A stretch of 59,466 nucleotides of DNA from Candidatus Saganbacteria bacterium. Its GTDB lineage: Bacteria; Margulisbacteria; WOR-1; O2-12-FULL-45-9. Below are positions 59,250-59,466 of the stretch, in pieces (within the stretch, counting starts at the first letter, position 1; each line of letters opens with the position of its first letter). The stretch is taken from the NCBI GenBank assembly GCA_016219705.1, contig JACRKQ010000012.1, positions 1 through 59,466 of the forward strand, in the 5' to 3' direction. The position numbers and the translations under genes were made by a program. A model generated the notes under the pieces. That model was given only the letters and a program-made list of their open reading frames with translations, was not told the origin of the DNA and ran no database searches.

Positions 59250-59466
59250 GTTGCCTGTCGTATGTAACCGATAGTGCCTTCTAAATAGCGAACTTTTATA
59301 GGTTTTGCCGAGTCAAATTCAATCTTGCCGCAAATAATTGAGACTCTGGGCGCATGAACTCTGCTGTCGGGAAACATCATGCCGATAGCGTTGGCTACAT
59401 TAACGATCTTTTCTTCGCCGGCGCCAGTCCCGCAGCTATCGAGAACGATATCGCTGCCGGGGATTA
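59246..59466 (-). CDS. Hypothetical protein, partial C-terminus (runs off right edge; absent from the ORF track)
   Basis: Minus frame IPGSDIVLDSCGTGAGEEKIVNVANAIGMMFPDSRVHAPRVSIICGKIEFDSAKPIKVRYLEGTIGYIRQAT*. Confidence 0.65.
   Translation of the reverse strand, partial: IPGSDIVLDSCGTGAGEEKIVNVANAIGMMFPDSRVHAPRVSIICGKIEFDSAKPIKVRYLEGTIGYIRQAT

Overview
The window reads as a bacterial chromosome segment, tentatively from a Saganbacteria/WOR-1-like or Margulisbacteria-like diderm; this placement rests on gene content only. The core backbone includes miaB, prs, hom, birA, aroH, aroF, hflX, pilB/pilC/pilin, yfhO, proS, purF-M-N-H, sua5, cysS, serS, etfBA-fixCX, pabC/pabB/pabA, femAB, murE, hisG and panD. 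It is interrupted by small accessory cassettes: YefM/YoeB, a PIN-type toxin-antitoxin pair, a DUF4143-like ATPase, an NTP_transf_8-like nucleotidyltransferase pair, a small membrane protein, and a methyltransferase/SGNH/G3PDH island. The most interesting pattern is that at least three, and possibly five, of these cassettes sit exactly at the end of a core gene, and a diverged copy of that gene end lies on the far side of the cassette (sua5, yfhO and pabC are clearest; purN and aroF weaker). That resembles att-site reconstitution or homology-facilitated illegitimate integration, yet no intact recombinase is visible. Further points: a decaying recombinase-miaB fusion, short repeats inserted in frame in core genes (miaB, hom, cysS), a signal peptide apparently made from a dispersed repeat, an INS-less ProRS, a tandem REC protein with a degenerate second receiver, a DUF5678/retropepsin-like pair, a poly-Thr seven-repeat propeller lipoprotein, and a four-site operator array. 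No tRNA, rRNA or CRISPR array was seen. All calls come from reading the sequence; no searches were run.
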